The position numbers and the translations under genes are program-made. The notes below the pieces were generated by a model. That model saw only the letters and a list, made by a program, of their open reading frames with translations. It was not told where the DNA came from and made no database searches. From NCBI GenBank assembly GCA_032250905.1, contig JAVVEQ010000006.1, positions 41,660 to 105,659 on the forward strand: a stretch of 64,000 bases of DNA, read 5' to 3'. This document shows positions 43,669 through 52,472 of the stretch, one piece after another. Source of the DNA: Desulfotignum sp032250905. Its GTDB lineage: Bacteria > Desulfobacterota > Desulfobacteria > Desulfobacterales > Desulfobacteraceae. Every line of letters begins with the position of its first letter. Position 1 is the stretch's first letter.

Positions 43669-44941
43669 AGGGGCCCGGGTTCTGGATCCCGGGAAAATGG
43701 ACGCATACAAATCGATTCTGATCAACGGACCGACCATTGCTGCGGTCCTGGATCCTTCCGATTCCGTTCCAGGCGGTGATGCGGGACTTGAAGTGGTGGA
43801 TGCCCAGGGCCTGGTGGTGGTACCCGGACTGATGGATATTCATGTCCATTTGCGGGAGCCGGGCCATGAGTACAAGGAAACCATTGCCACCGGCGCAGCG
43901 GCCGCTGCCCGGGGCGGGTTCACTTCCGTGTGTGCCATGCCCAACACCGACCCTGTGAATGACAATGCGCAGGTGACCACGTTTGTTCTTGAAAAGGCCC
44001 GGGTTGCAAAAGGGGCCCGTGTTTATCCGGTAGGAGCGGTCACGAAAGGATCTGCCGGCACCCATCTTGCGGAAATTCGGGACATGCAGCAGGCAGGGAT
44101 CGTTGCAGTGTCTGATGACGGTCGTCCTGTGGAAAGCGCACAGCTCATGCGCCGGGCGCTGGAATACTGCAACGGCTTGTCCATGCCGGTGTTCGTCCAT
44201 GCCGAAGACCTGTCTCTTGTGAACGGGGGTGCCATGAACGAAGGTCCAGCCGCCACTTTCTGGGGCATACCCGGAATTCCCAGTGCAGCGGAAGCCGTGA
44301 TGGTGGCCCGGGATATCCTTTTGTCCCGGCTTACCGGTGCCCATGTGCATTTTTGTCACATCAGCTGTGAAGAATCCATTGATTTGATCCGAAACGCCAA
44401 GCTGAAGGGTATCCGGGTCACCTGCGAGACCGCACCCCATTATTTCACGCTGACCGATGAAGATGTCAAAGGATACGACACCCATTTCAAAATGAATCCG
44501 CCGTTGCGGTCAGAAAACGACCGTCAGGCAGTGATCCAGGGACTGGTGGATGGTACCATCGATGTGATAGCATCGGACCATGCCCCTCACAGCAAAGAGG
44601 AAAAAGACCTGGAATTCGATCGGGCCGCATTCGGAATCGTGGGGCTTGAAACCGCATTGGCCCTGTCATTGAAACTGGTTCAGAATCAACAGCTGTCTCT
44701 GGAAGACCTGATTTTGAAGATGGCGAAACATCCAGCCCGGATTCTGGGTATCAACAATGATATTATTCCAGGAAATCCAGCGGACCTCACTCTGGTCGAT
44801 CTGGAAGAGAAATGGGTGATCGATCCGGAGCAATTCGTTTCTAAAAGCCGTAACACCCCGTTCACCGGCATGCCGGTCCAGGGAAAAGCCGTGGCTGCCA
44901 TGGTGGACGGCGTATTTGTTTTCAAAGGCCGTCATGCCTGA
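43652..44941 (+). CDS. pyrC: Dihydroorotase
   Basis: PyrC cyclises carbamoyl aspartate to dihydroorotate. The 429-residue protein is a class I dihydroorotase with metal-site HVHLREPG (about 60-67), a HFCHIS stretch near residue 232, a CETAPHYFTL segment and SDHAPHSKEEK near residue 310. Its stop overlaps the start of the sigma-54 activator. Confidence 0.95.
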   Translation: MQILIKGARVLDPGKMDAYKSILINGPTIAAVLDPSDSVPGGDAGLEVVDAQGLVVVPGLMDIHVHLREPGHEYKETIATGAAAAARGGFTSVCAMPNTDPVNDNAQVTTFVLEKARVAKGARVYPVGAVTKGSAGTHLAEIRDMQQAGIVAVSDDGRPVESAQLMRRALEYCNGLSMPVFVHAEDLSLVNGGAMNEGPAATFWGIPGIPSAAEAVMVARDILLSRLTGAHVHFCHISCEESIDLIRNAKLKGIRVTCETAPHYFTLTDEDVKGYDTHFKMNPPLRSENDRQAVIQGLVDGTIDVIASDHAPHSKEEKDLEFDRAAFGIVGLETALALSLKLVQNQQLSLEDLILKMAKHPARILGINNDIIPGNPADLTLVDLEEKWVIDPEQFVSKSRNTPFTGMPVQGKAVAAMVDGVFVFKGRHA

Positions 44942-46340
44942 ACTCAAAGGAAACCGGCCCCGCATACTGGTGGTGGATGATGACGCCAGTATGCGGGAAT
45001 TTCTGGAACTGCTCCTGTCCCGGGAAAATTATTGTGTGACCACCGCTGAAAATGGAAACCGGGCCCTGGACCTGATCCGCCGTCATATATATGACCTGGT
45101 CCTGGTGGATATCCGTTTAGGGGACATCACCGGACTTACAGTGCTCAAGCAGGTCAAACAGCAGCATCCCGACACAGTTGTCATTATGATTTCCGCATAT
45201 TCCACCACGGAAATTGCCGTGGCTGCCATGAATGAAGGGGCTTACGATTTTGTTCCCAAACCGTTTGACAACAGTGAACTGAGACAGACCATCGCACGGG
45301 CTTTGGATCTTCAAACCCTGGAACAGGAAAAACAACACCGGGAATCGGAAATTCAGAATTATCTTCATTTCGACCGGATCATCGGCAACAGTCCGGGCAT
45401 GGCGGCCATTTACAACCGGATCCATCAGATCAGCGCCACCAAGACCAATGTGTTGATCACCGGTGAAAGCGGTACCGGCAAGGAATTGATTGCCCGGGCC
45501 ATCCATGAGAACTCGGATCGAAATGAGCGGCCGTTTGTGGTGGTCAACTGCGGTGGGATTCCCGACACGCTTATGGAAAGCGAGTTTTTCGGTCATGTCC
45601 GGGGATCGTTCACCGGTGCGGTAGTGGACAAAAAAGGGCTGTTCGAAATCGCGGATCAGGGCACGATTTTTCTGGATGAAATCGGTGAGCTGTCCCCACT
45701 GCTCCAGGTTAAGCTGCTCCGGGCGGTCCAGGAGACCTCGTTCAAGCCGGTGGGAGGAACCACGGAAATCACCGTAGATGTGCGGATCATCTCCGCGACC
45801 AACAAACAGCTGGACAGAGAGGTGGTGGAAGGGCGGTTCAGGGAAGATCTGTTTTTCCGGTTGAATGTCATTCCGATCAAAGTACCGCCCCTGCGGGAAC
45901 GCAGAGGGGATGTGGCAATCCTTGCCCAGCATTTTGCAGAAAAATACTCCAGAAAAATGGGTCGGGATATTGTCAAACTGTCTTCCTATGCCATCGATTT
46001 CCTGAATAAATATTCGTTTCCCGGCAATGTAAGGGAGCTGGAAAATCTGATTGAACGGTCTGTGGCCCTGTCTTCCACCAACATTATACTGCCCGAAAGC
46101 CTCACAATTTCCATGCATAAGGCCCGACGCTGGATCGAGGGTGTCGAGAATCGTCGGTTTGATCTGAACCAGGTGGAACAGGGTGTCGATCTGGATGAAA
46201 TTCTGTCTGCGATTGAATCCGCCTATCTGAAAAAAGCCATGGAAGTGACTGGAGGAGACAAGAAAAAAGCCGCGGATCTGCTCAATCTGTCTTTGCGTTC
46301 CCTAAGATATCGGCTGGATAAAATCGTGTCTGATGCATAG
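44934..46340 (+). CDS. Sigma-54-dependent response regulator (PilR/NtrC class)
   Basis: This 468-residue activator has a receiver domain with phospho-acceptor Asp59 (LVLVDIRLGD), an AAA+ domain with Walker A GESGTGKE and the sigma-54 contact loop written GSFTGA, and a C-terminal Fis-type helix-turn-helix (KKKAADLLNLSLRSLRYRLDKI). The RR start ILVVDDDASMREFLELLLSR is closest to PilR. I chose the ATG at 44934 because it places the receiver at once. No histidine kinase gene flanks it, so it is an orphan. Serine replaces the usual alanine in the GAFTGA loop, a known variant. Confidence 0.93.
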   Translation: MPELKGNRPRILVVDDDASMREFLELLLSRENYCVTTAENGNRALDLIRRHIYDLVLVDIRLGDITGLTVLKQVKQQHPDTVVIMISAYSTTEIAVAAMNEGAYDFVPKPFDNSELRQTIARALDLQTLEQEKQHRESEIQNYLHFDRIIGNSPGMAAIYNRIHQISATKTNVLITGESGTGKELIARAIHENSDRNERPFVVVNCGGIPDTLMESEFFGHVRGSFTGAVVDKKGLFEIADQGTIFLDEIGELSPLLQVKLLRAVQETSFKPVGGTTEITVDVRIISATNKQLDREVVEGRFREDLFFRLNVIPIKVPPLRERRGDVAILAQHFAEKYSRKMGRDIVKLSSYAIDFLNKYSFPGNVRELENLIERSVALSSTNIILPESLTISMHKARRWIEGVENRRFDLNQVEQGVDLDEILSAIESAYLKKAMEVTGGDKKKAADLLNLSLRSLRYRLDKIVSDA

Positions 46341-46370
46341 ATAAACACTGCAGAAGGTGGGATATCTTTC

Positions 46371-46504
46371 CTACAGACCGAACTGATCGATCATCCTGTC
46401 CCGTATATATTGACCGATGGTAATGGCGGACGTGGCTGCCGGGGAAGGGCCGTTGAAACTCCGACAATACCGCCCCCGATGATGGGTATGTCATAGTGTG
46501 TCAC
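46371..46504 (-). pseudogene. lhgO: Relic of an lhgO-type (L-2-hydroxyglutarate oxidase-like) FAD oxidoreductase: both ends kept, middle deleted
   Basis: Reading the minus strand from a GTG at 46504 (GGGAGAG upstream) gives THYDIPIIGGGIVGVSTAL, the FAD-binding N-terminus of the LhgO family. In the next frame the same DNA gives FNGPSPAATSAITIGQYI and ends IDQFGL-stop at 46371, matching the LhgO C-terminus (E. coli has NAPSPAATSAIPIGAHIV). A full gene has about 400 codons, so some 350 have been lost. The join is out of frame, and GTTTCAACGGCCCT at the junction can code both ends, which suggests deletion between short repeats. It lies after the sigma-54 activator and ahead of the tmc operon, and cannot make an enzyme. 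Confidence 0.85.
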
Positions 46505-46623
46505 ACAAGGCTCTCCCGATGAAAGAAACAGGGTCACATTTATTTGTGATATAGTATTGTCCATTTGGAAAATCAAGCCATTGGTTTACTTGAGAAGCAC
46601 TGTCATGGTTTTTTGATCCCAGG

Positions 46624-46653
46624 TTGACCCGGGGGTCATAAGAGGTATATAAG
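46624..46653 (+). promoter_or_regulatory. Putative promoter of the IscU-like/tmc operon
   Basis: TTGACC (46624-46629) and TATAAG (46648-46653) are 18 bases apart, 43 bases before the first ATG. The stretch 46341-46695 has no gene apart from the oxidoreductase relic; the rest is AT-rich spacer. Identified by eye only. Confidence 0.4.
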
Positions 46654-46695
46654 AAATGGATAAAAACCTGTGGTAAATCTGATTGGAGAACGAAA

Positions 46696-47103
46696 ATGAA
46701 CGATTTGGATTTCTGGAACCGCCATTCCGTTCAATATCTTGAAATGGCGTTTGATACCGGACATAAAGAGATGATTCTTGACCCGGACGGGTATGGAAAA
46801 AGAACCGGGGAATGCGGTGATACGGTTGAATTTTTCATAAAAGTGAAGAACGGTGTACTGGAGGCCGTTTCTTTCATTACTCACGGGTGCCTGAACACCA
46901 CAGCCTGCTGCAATACAGTGGTTTTTTTCGCCCGGGGAAAAACCATTGATCAGGCGTGGGAAATTACCCCTGAACAGGTAGTGGAATACCTCCAGACCCT
47001 GCCGCCGGATCATGAGCACTGTGCACAGCTGGCGGTCGGTGGATTGTATCTGGCATTGTCCAGCTGTCAGTCCGGGCGCAATAATACGGCCAAAACCGCG
47101 TAA
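46696..47103 (+). CDS. IscU/NifU-like iron-sulfur scaffold protein
   Basis: This 135-residue protein resembles the IscU/NifU scaffold on which Fe-S clusters are built. The three cluster-binding cysteines have counterparts in ECGDTVEFFIK, HGCLNTTACCNT and HEHCAQLAVGG. It lacks the usual LPPVKLHCS helix, having LPPDHEHCAQ instead, so it may be a specialised scaffold. It sits 16 bases ahead of tmcD, so it may serve the Fe-S-rich TmcB. That link is inferred from position. Confidence 0.8.
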   Translation: MNDLDFWNRHSVQYLEMAFDTGHKEMILDPDGYGKRTGECGDTVEFFIKVKNGVLEAVSFITHGCLNTTACCNTVVFFARGKTIDQAWEITPEQVVEYLQTLPPDHEHCAQLAVGGLYLALSSCQSGRNNTAKTA

Positions 47104-47119
47104 GGATTTGGAGAAAATT

Positions 47120-48361
47120 ATGGAAGAGAAGGCATCGTGGGACTGGGATACGGAACTGAAGGAAATACCGTTTGAAGAATGGCGTTCCCGTTTCAACTGG
47201 GTCCAGGCTCCGCAGGTGAGTCGGGATGGAGAGTGCATTGCCGCTATTGTCAATCTGGATGACATGGCGTTTAATGTCTGTGTGAACGGCGGGGTCTGGG
47301 AAGGAGAGTATGAAAAAGCCTGGAACCTGACGCCTTTTTCCGACAACGGATTTGCTGCATTTGTTGCCCGGGATGAAGAATGGACCGTCACGGTAAATGG
47401 CGGGGAATGGACCCACTGGTGTGATTTTATCTGGCAGCTGATAAAGAGTCCGGATGGTCAGATCCTGGGGGCGGCGTTCCAGTCCGATTCCGAATACGGG
47501 GTGATGGTGAACGATACGCCATGGGAAAACCGGTATGAAAATCTGACCGGTGCGGTCATGGCTGCGGACGGCACGTCTGCAGCCGTTGTCCAGGTGGTAT
47601 CCATGCCGGGAGCGGATGTGGATGCCTTTAAACAGGGCGTTTTCAGTGTGGCCCGCAATGGCGTTCCTGAAGACCTTCGATTCCTGAACATCTGGGAAAT
47701 CAGCTTTGATGCATCCGGCGGACAGATCGGGTACGGGGTTCGCACGGATCGGGAAACATATGCCATTGTTCAGAATGATACGCTGTGGGACAACCGGTTT
47801 GAATCGGTGTGGAAACCGGAGTTTCTGGATAAAAATTCCCTGCTGGCCCCGGTCCGTGTCAAGGGAAAATGGGAATTGTACAAAAACGATGCCCCGTTCT
47901 GGCGCAGAAGATATGACCAGCTCTGGCACTTAACATTGTCACCGGAGGGCACGGATGTGGCTGCCATTGTATCCAGTCCCTTCGGCCGCTGGAGTGTGGC
48001 AGTGAACGATGCGGTGTGGAAAATATCCTGGGACACAATGATTTCCGATATTCATTTTTCCCGGGACGGATCCAGTCTGGCAGCGGTATATAAACACAAG
48101 GATGTTTGGGACCTGGCGGTCAACGAGGTTCCCTGGAATATGGCAGCGGATATGGTGTTTACTCCCTGCCTGAGTCAGGACGGCAGTGTCGTGGCGGTAG
48201 TCATTCAAAAACAGGGCCATTACCAGCTGGTGGTCAACAACCGGGTGGTGGCCTCCGGGTTCAGCTTCATGGTTGATCCAGTGATCAGTCCCGACGGATC
48301 CAAAGTGTTGCTCAAGGGGATTGAAAATGGCATTTACAAGCGCCGGATCATTCGTGTATAA
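47120..48361 (+). CDS. tmcD: TmcD, tryptophan-rich cytoplasmic subunit of the Tmc redox complex
   Basis: TmcD is the soluble, poorly understood member of the tmcABCD complex that links periplasmic cytochromes with cytoplasmic reactions in sulfate reducers. The 413-residue protein has no signal peptide. It is built from about nine repeats of 38-60 residues with the core N-[DG]-x-x-W (for example VNGGVWEGEY, VNGGEWTHWC, VNDTPWENRY, QNDTLWDNRF, VNDAVWKISW, VNEVPWNMAA), which suggests a beta-propeller. The ATG at 47120 follows GGAG. It leads into tmcC by 30 bases. The call rests mainly on the neighbouring tmcCBA genes. Confidence 0.82.
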   Translation: MEEKASWDWDTELKEIPFEEWRSRFNWVQAPQVSRDGECIAAIVNLDDMAFNVCVNGGVWEGEYEKAWNLTPFSDNGFAAFVARDEEWTVTVNGGEWTHWCDFIWQLIKSPDGQILGAAFQSDSEYGVMVNDTPWENRYENLTGAVMAADGTSAAVVQVVSMPGADVDAFKQGVFSVARNGVPEDLRFLNIWEISFDASGGQIGYGVRTDRETYAIVQNDTLWDNRFESVWKPEFLDKNSLLAPVRVKGKWELYKNDAPFWRRRYDQLWHLTLSPEGTDVAAIVSSPFGRWSVAVNDAVWKISWDTMISDIHFSRDGSSLAAVYKHKDVWDLAVNEVPWNMAADMVFTPCLSQDGSVVAVVIQKQGHYQLVVNNRVVASGFSFMVDPVISPDGSKVLLKGIENGIYKRRIIRV

Positions 48362-48391
48362 CCGCGGCAATTTTTTTCAAGGAGCATTGCT

Positions 48392-49051
48392 ATGAACAGT
48401 TTCATCGCCTTTATCATGGGCCCCATGGTCTGGATATCGGTCATCATATTTCTGGGCGGCCTCACCATTCAACTGGTGGGCATCCTTCGAGCCGTGCGTG
48501 AAAAGGAGCCCTATATTTATTCTTACGTGACACTCAAACACAGCCTGCGTTCCATCGGGGCCTGGATAATTCCCTTTTTGCCCAGAAGTGCCCGAATGAG
48601 CCCGGTCTACTACGGCATATCCTATCTGTTTCACATTCTGCTGTTTCTGGTTCCTTTGTTTCTGGCATCCCATATCGTGCTGATCAATGAGGCATTTCAG
48701 CTGTCCTGGCCGGCGTTGAACGACCAGGTGGCGGACTGGCTGACCGTGGGGGTTATTGGGGCACTGGTCTTTTTTGCTATTCGCCGGGGCATGGTGCCGG
48801 AGGTGAAATTTCTTACCGGTGCCATGGATTACCTTTTGATACTGCTGGTCCTGCTCCCGTTTCTGACGGGTTTCCTGGCCTATCACCAGTGGTTCGCCTA
48901 CCGGTGGATTACCGTGTTACATATATTGTCCGGGGAACTGATGCTCATCATTATTCCGTTTTCCAGATTTTCCCATATGCTCACCGCACCCTTGACAAGG
49001 GCCTATATGGGGTCAGAGTTCGGTCATGTCAGACAGGCCAGAGACTGGTAG
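48392..49051 (+). CDS. tmcC: TmcC, membrane cytochrome b subunit of the Tmc complex
   Basis: This 219-residue membrane protein resembles NarI/DsrM-type cytochrome b subunits that carry electrons through the membrane. About five hydrophobic spans are visible, starting with FIAFIMGPMVWISVIIFLGG, and there are several histidines on helix faces (YLFHILLFLVPLF, TVLHILSGEL, FSHMLTAP) suited to binding b hemes. AAGGAG precedes it. It connects the periplasmic TmcA with the cytoplasmic TmcB. Confidence 0.88.
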   Translation: MNSFIAFIMGPMVWISVIIFLGGLTIQLVGILRAVREKEPYIYSYVTLKHSLRSIGAWIIPFLPRSARMSPVYYGISYLFHILLFLVPLFLASHIVLINEAFQLSWPALNDQVADWLTVGVIGALVFFAIRRGMVPEVKFLTGAMDYLLILLVLLPFLTGFLAYHQWFAYRWITVLHILSGELMLIIIPFSRFSHMLTAPLTRAYMGSEFGHVRQARDW

Positions 49052-49062
49052 GAGGGAAATCA

Positions 49063-50421
49063 ATGCAAACAAAGGACAACCCCATGACAGACACACCTTC
49101 AATCGTTGAAAAACCCACGGATCCGGCCATTGAGTCCGGTCTCGAACGATTGACCCCGGAACGGATCCAGCAGGTCATTCAACAGGTGCTGAAAAAGGAA
49201 ACCGGTCCCCGTTTCAAGGCGTATGTGGAAACCTGCATGCGCTGCGGCCTGTGCGCGGAAGCATGCAGTTACTTTCTGTCCAATGACCGGGACCCCCAGT
49301 TTATGCCGGCGGCCAAGGTTAAAAATACCATCTGGGAGATGTTGAAAAAAGACGGGAATGTTTCCAAGGATTTTCTCAGGCGTGCCGTGCGCATTTCCCA
49401 TCTGGAATGCAATGCGTGCAAACGGTGCGCCATGTACTGTCCGTTTGGCATCGATATCGCCTATTTGATGCTTCTGGTGCGTAGAATCTGCCACAAACTG
49501 GAAATTACGCCCCAGTATATTCAGGACACGGTCAACTCCCATTCCGTGACAATGAACCAGATGTGGGTCAAGGATGACGAATGGATCGACACCCTGCAAT
49601 GGCAGGAAGAAGATGCCAGAGAGGAGTTTGAGGATTTGCAGATCCCCCTGGACAAAGTAGGGGCGGATATCATGTATTCCGTGATTGCGCCGGAACCCAA
49701 ATTCCAGGCCGGACTGATTTACCAGGCCGCCACCATGATGCACGCGGCCGGCATGAACTGGACCATGCCCTCCACGCCGGGCTGGGATAACAGCAACATG
49801 GCCATGTACACGGGTGACAATGAAATTTCGGGCAGAATTGTCCGGGCGTTCTTTGAGACCGCGTCAAAACTTCGGGTCAAGCGCATTGTCATGGGTGAAT
49901 GCGGGCATGCATTCCGGTCGGTGTACGACATCGGAAACCGATGGAATTCCTGGGTCATGCCCCCTTTTGAAGTGGTACATGCACTGGCGTTTTATCATGA
50001 ATTGCTGACCCAGGGGCGGATCACTATCAAAGAAAAATACAAAAAAAAGGTGACCCTGCATGACCCCTGTAACGTGTCCCGGGGACGGGGGCTGCATGAC
50101 AAGGCCCGGGAAGTGGTGAACATGGTGTGCGAAGATTTCGTGGATATGGTGCCCAACCGGGAACACAACTACTGCTGCGGCGCCGGCGGCGGTGTCATCA
50201 ACTGCGGTCCGCCCTATAAAGGGGAACGCATGGTGAACAACCGGGTCAAGGCGGAACAGCTGGCCGCTACAGGCGCGGAAGTGCTCATTGCTCCCTGTCA
50301 CAACTGCCACAGCGGGCTGGAGGATATTATCCATCACTATGATTTGAAGATGGAGATCAAATTTCTGGGGGATCTGATATATGAAACCATGGAAAAAAAG
50401 ATTTATGAGCCGGGGGCATGA
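49063..50421 (+). CDS. tmcB: TmcB, HdrD-like iron-sulfur subunit of the Tmc complex
   Basis: This 452-residue cytoplasmic protein has two 4Fe-4S ferredoxin motifs (CMRCGLCAEAC near residue 52 and CNACKRCAMYCPFG near 116) and a C-terminal CCG-type domain with NYCCGAGGGV near residue 370 and PCHNCHSGL, as in heterodisulfide reductase HdrD. It should accept or donate electrons on the cytoplasmic side. I chose the ATG at 49063, with GGAGG upstream; an internal ATG at 49084 is also possible. It ends within a base of tmcA. Confidence 0.92.
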   Translation: MQTKDNPMTDTPSIVEKPTDPAIESGLERLTPERIQQVIQQVLKKETGPRFKAYVETCMRCGLCAEACSYFLSNDRDPQFMPAAKVKNTIWEMLKKDGNVSKDFLRRAVRISHLECNACKRCAMYCPFGIDIAYLMLLVRRICHKLEITPQYIQDTVNSHSVTMNQMWVKDDEWIDTLQWQEEDAREEFEDLQIPLDKVGADIMYSVIAPEPKFQAGLIYQAATMMHAAGMNWTMPSTPGWDNSNMAMYTGDNEISGRIVRAFFETASKLRVKRIVMGECGHAFRSVYDIGNRWNSWVMPPFEVVHALAFYHELLTQGRITIKEKYKKKVTLHDPCNVSRGRGLHDKAREVVNMVCEDFVDMVPNREHNYCCGAGGGVINCGPPYKGERMVNNRVKAEQLAATGAEVLIAPCHNCHSGLEDIIHHYDLKMEIKFLGDLIYETMEKKIYEPGA

Positions 50422-50422
50422 C

Positions 50423-50812
50423 ATGAGACTTAAAAATCATTTCATTATCATATTGATGGTACTCGTTGCCCCCCTGGTGACCGGCTTGTTCAGTTATGCC
50501 GGCCAGGATCCGGAACGGCTGGATCCCTGGGCGTTTGAATCACCGAAACGGCCCGGTGCCGTATTTCCCCATGATGATCACATGATGTTGCTGGATGACG
50601 ACTGCAGCATCTGCCACCATGTCTATGAAGACGGCGAACCCGTGCCTGGTGAAAGCAGTGAGGACCTGTACTGTTCAGACTGTCACAGTCTCAAACCCGT
50701 CCCTGATAACGCTATGCCCTTAGAGGCCGCATATCACAACCTGTGCAGAGACTGTCATTTCGACCGGGGTACGGGGCCGGTACTGTGCGGTGAATGCCAC
50801 GTCAAGGAATAA
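50423..50812 (+). CDS. tmcA: TmcA, type II tetraheme cytochrome c3
   Basis: This 129-residue periplasmic cytochrome has a signal peptide (LKNHFIIILMVLVAPLVTGL, cleaved near SYA-G) and four CxxCH heme motifs: CSICH, CSDCH, CRDCH and CGECH. Histidines ahead of the motifs (PHDDHMM, HHVYED) supply distal ligands. It accepts electrons from hydrogenase-linked cytochromes and passes them to TmcC and TmcB. The start overlaps the tmcB end region and the ATG at 50423 puts the signal peptide at the N-terminus. It is the last tmc gene. Confidence 0.93.
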   Translation: MRLKNHFIIILMVLVAPLVTGLFSYAGQDPERLDPWAFESPKRPGAVFPHDDHMMLLDDDCSICHHVYEDGEPVPGESSEDLYCSDCHSLKPVPDNAMPLEAAYHNLCRDCHFDRGTGPVLCGECHVKE

Positions 50813-50825
50813 TAAGGAGACTGCC

Positions 50826-51176
50826 ATGACAAAAAAAATAATGATCGTGGATGATGATCCAGCCATTACCCGGTATCTGGAAACGTTGTTCAAAGACAAC
50901 GGATTTGAAACCTGTATCGCCGATGACGGCAAACAGGCCATGGATGTTTTTCTGAACCAGCAACCGGATCTGATCACCCTGGATCTGGAAATGCCTGAAG
51001 AGTGGGGCCCCCGTTTTTTCAGAAAGATTTCAAAAAAAGGGTATACCACCCCGGTGATTGTCATATCCGGATTATCCGGACGGACCCATTCCATTCCCAA
51101 AGCAGAAGCTTTTTTTGCCAAACCTTTCGATGCCAATGAAGTCCTTGCCAAAGTAAAGGCGGTTTTAGGGGTGTGA
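50826..51176 (+). CDS. CheY-like single-domain response regulator
   Basis: This 116-residue protein is a stand-alone receiver with acidic pocket IVDDDP, phospho-acceptor Asp52 in LITLDLEMPEEWG, a conserved Ser/Thr in VIVISGLSG and the lysine in FAKPFD. It has no output domain. It sits 13 bases after tmcA, next to a hybrid kinase, so it may carry a redox or respiration signal from that kinase. AAGGAG lies seven bases before the ATG. Confidence 0.88.
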   Translation: MTKKIMIVDDDPAITRYLETLFKDNGFETCIADDGKQAMDVFLNQQPDLITLDLEMPEEWGPRFFRKISKKGYTTPVIVISGLSGRTHSIPKAEAFFAKPFDANEVLAKVKAVLGV

Positions 51177-51189
51177 TTGTTGTACAAAG

Positions 51190-52384
51190 ATGACAAATAA
51201 ACTCCTGGTAGTCGATGACGAGGAGGGAATCCGGGGAGGTCCTGGAAATCACCCTGACGGATGCCGGTTATGAAGTATTAACCGCTGAGAACGGCTTCTC
51301 AGGATTCGGCATGGTCAAGACGTACAAACCCGATATCGTGCTTACCGATATCCGTATGCCCGGCATGGACCTGCTTAAATCCATCAAACAATCGTATCCG
51401 GACATCGAGGTGATCATGATCACCGGATACGGGGATGCCAATCTGGCCATTGAAAGCCTGAAAACAGGTGCAGTGGATTTCATTTCAAAGCCCGTCAACC
51501 AGGATGTCCTTGAGATTGCCTTGAAACGGGCGAATGACCGGATCCGGACCCGCGAGAAACTGGCGGACCATACCCGGAATCTGGAAACCCTGGTGGCGGA
51601 AAAAACCCGGAAACTGGCAGAATCGGAAAAACGATATGTCCAGCTGTTCAACGAATCTCCGGCCTATATCACCATTCTGGACGAAAAATTTCGAATCATT
51701 GAATCCAACAACCGGTTCAAGGATCAGTTCGGCGATCATCCCGACCTGTGCTGCTACCAGGTAAACAAACAGCAAACAATACCCTGCGACACCTGTCCGG
51801 TGAAAGAAACTTTTGCCGACGGCCGGTCACATACAGCGGAAATGGATGTCACCTTCAAGGACGGCCGTATCCGGCGGTTTTTTATTCAGACATCGGCCAT
51901 TCCTGATGACAACGGCCGGATCAGACATGTCATGGAAATGTCTACGGACATCACGGTCATCCACCAGTTACAGGACCATCTGGCCGTCCTGGGTCTGCAT
52001 ATTTCCTCTATCTCTCACGGGATTAAAGGGATGCTTACCGGTCTGGACGGGGGGGATTACCTGATTCGGGCCGGTCTGGAAAATGCCGTGGATGCCTGTG
52101 TCAGCGTTAAAAACGACAGGAAAAAACTGACCATTCAGATTCAGGTCACTGACATGCCTCACCAGGTGTTGTTCAAATTCAGGGATAACGGCAAGGGGCT
52201 AGACAAGGAATACCGGCAAAAGATTTTTTCCCTTTTTTATTCCGACAAGGGGAACAAAGGTACTGGACTGGGCCTTTTCATTGCCCGCCGGTCCGTGCAG
52301 CAGCACCAGGGTGAAATCCACGTGGATTCAGTCCCAGGCAAATTTACAGAATTTATCATTGCCATTCCAAAAAAAAGCATCTGA
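51190..52384 (+). pseudogene. Hybrid receiver-PAS-histidine kinase, frameshifted and internally deleted
   Basis: An ATG at 51190 opens a receiver domain (MTNKLLVVDDEEGIR) but the frame is lost at a GGGG run (51233-51236). One extra G moves the natural continuation EVLEITLTDAGYEVLTAENG into another frame, which then stays open to 52384. After the receiver and a PAS domain (ESPAYITILDE) with a CDTCPVKET cysteine pair, the kinase part has an H-box-like SISHGIKGMLTGLDGG that runs straight into the N-box ENAVDACV. About 75 residues of the dimerisation and early ATPase region that relatives have are missing. The G1/G2 boxes (GKGLDKEY, GTGLGLFI) remain. It is probably not an active kinase. A sequencing slip could explain the frameshift but not the deletion. 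Confidence 0.7.
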
Positions 52385-52387
52385 CAT

Positions 52388-52415
52388 TTGACACAAAACG
52401 GTTTATTCTTATGAT
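52388..52415 (+). promoter_or_regulatory. Near-consensus sigma-70 promoter
   Basis: TTGACA (52388-52393) and TATGAT (52410-52415) are separated by 16 bases, between the damaged kinase and the acidic protein gene. It likely starts a separate transcript for the four genes at 52.5-54.9 kb. Confidence 0.55.
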
Positions 52416-52472
52416 AGATGAAAAGTCATTGAATTTTAAAGGGTGTGTGTTTGAAAAATGGGGGGTTGATTT

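Noticed and set aside
46282..46494. A 70-codon minus-strand open frame overlapping the oxidoreductase relic
   Set aside because: It reads the third frame of the relic and the 3' end of the sigma-54 activator, and has no similarity to anything I know.
46534..46549. TCACA-N6-TGTGA as a CRP/FNR or Rex site ahead of tmc
   Set aside because: The arms are in the reverse order of the CRP, HcpR and Rex consensus (TGTGA...TCACA), and it sits about 75 bases upstream of the proposed -35. It is probably chance.
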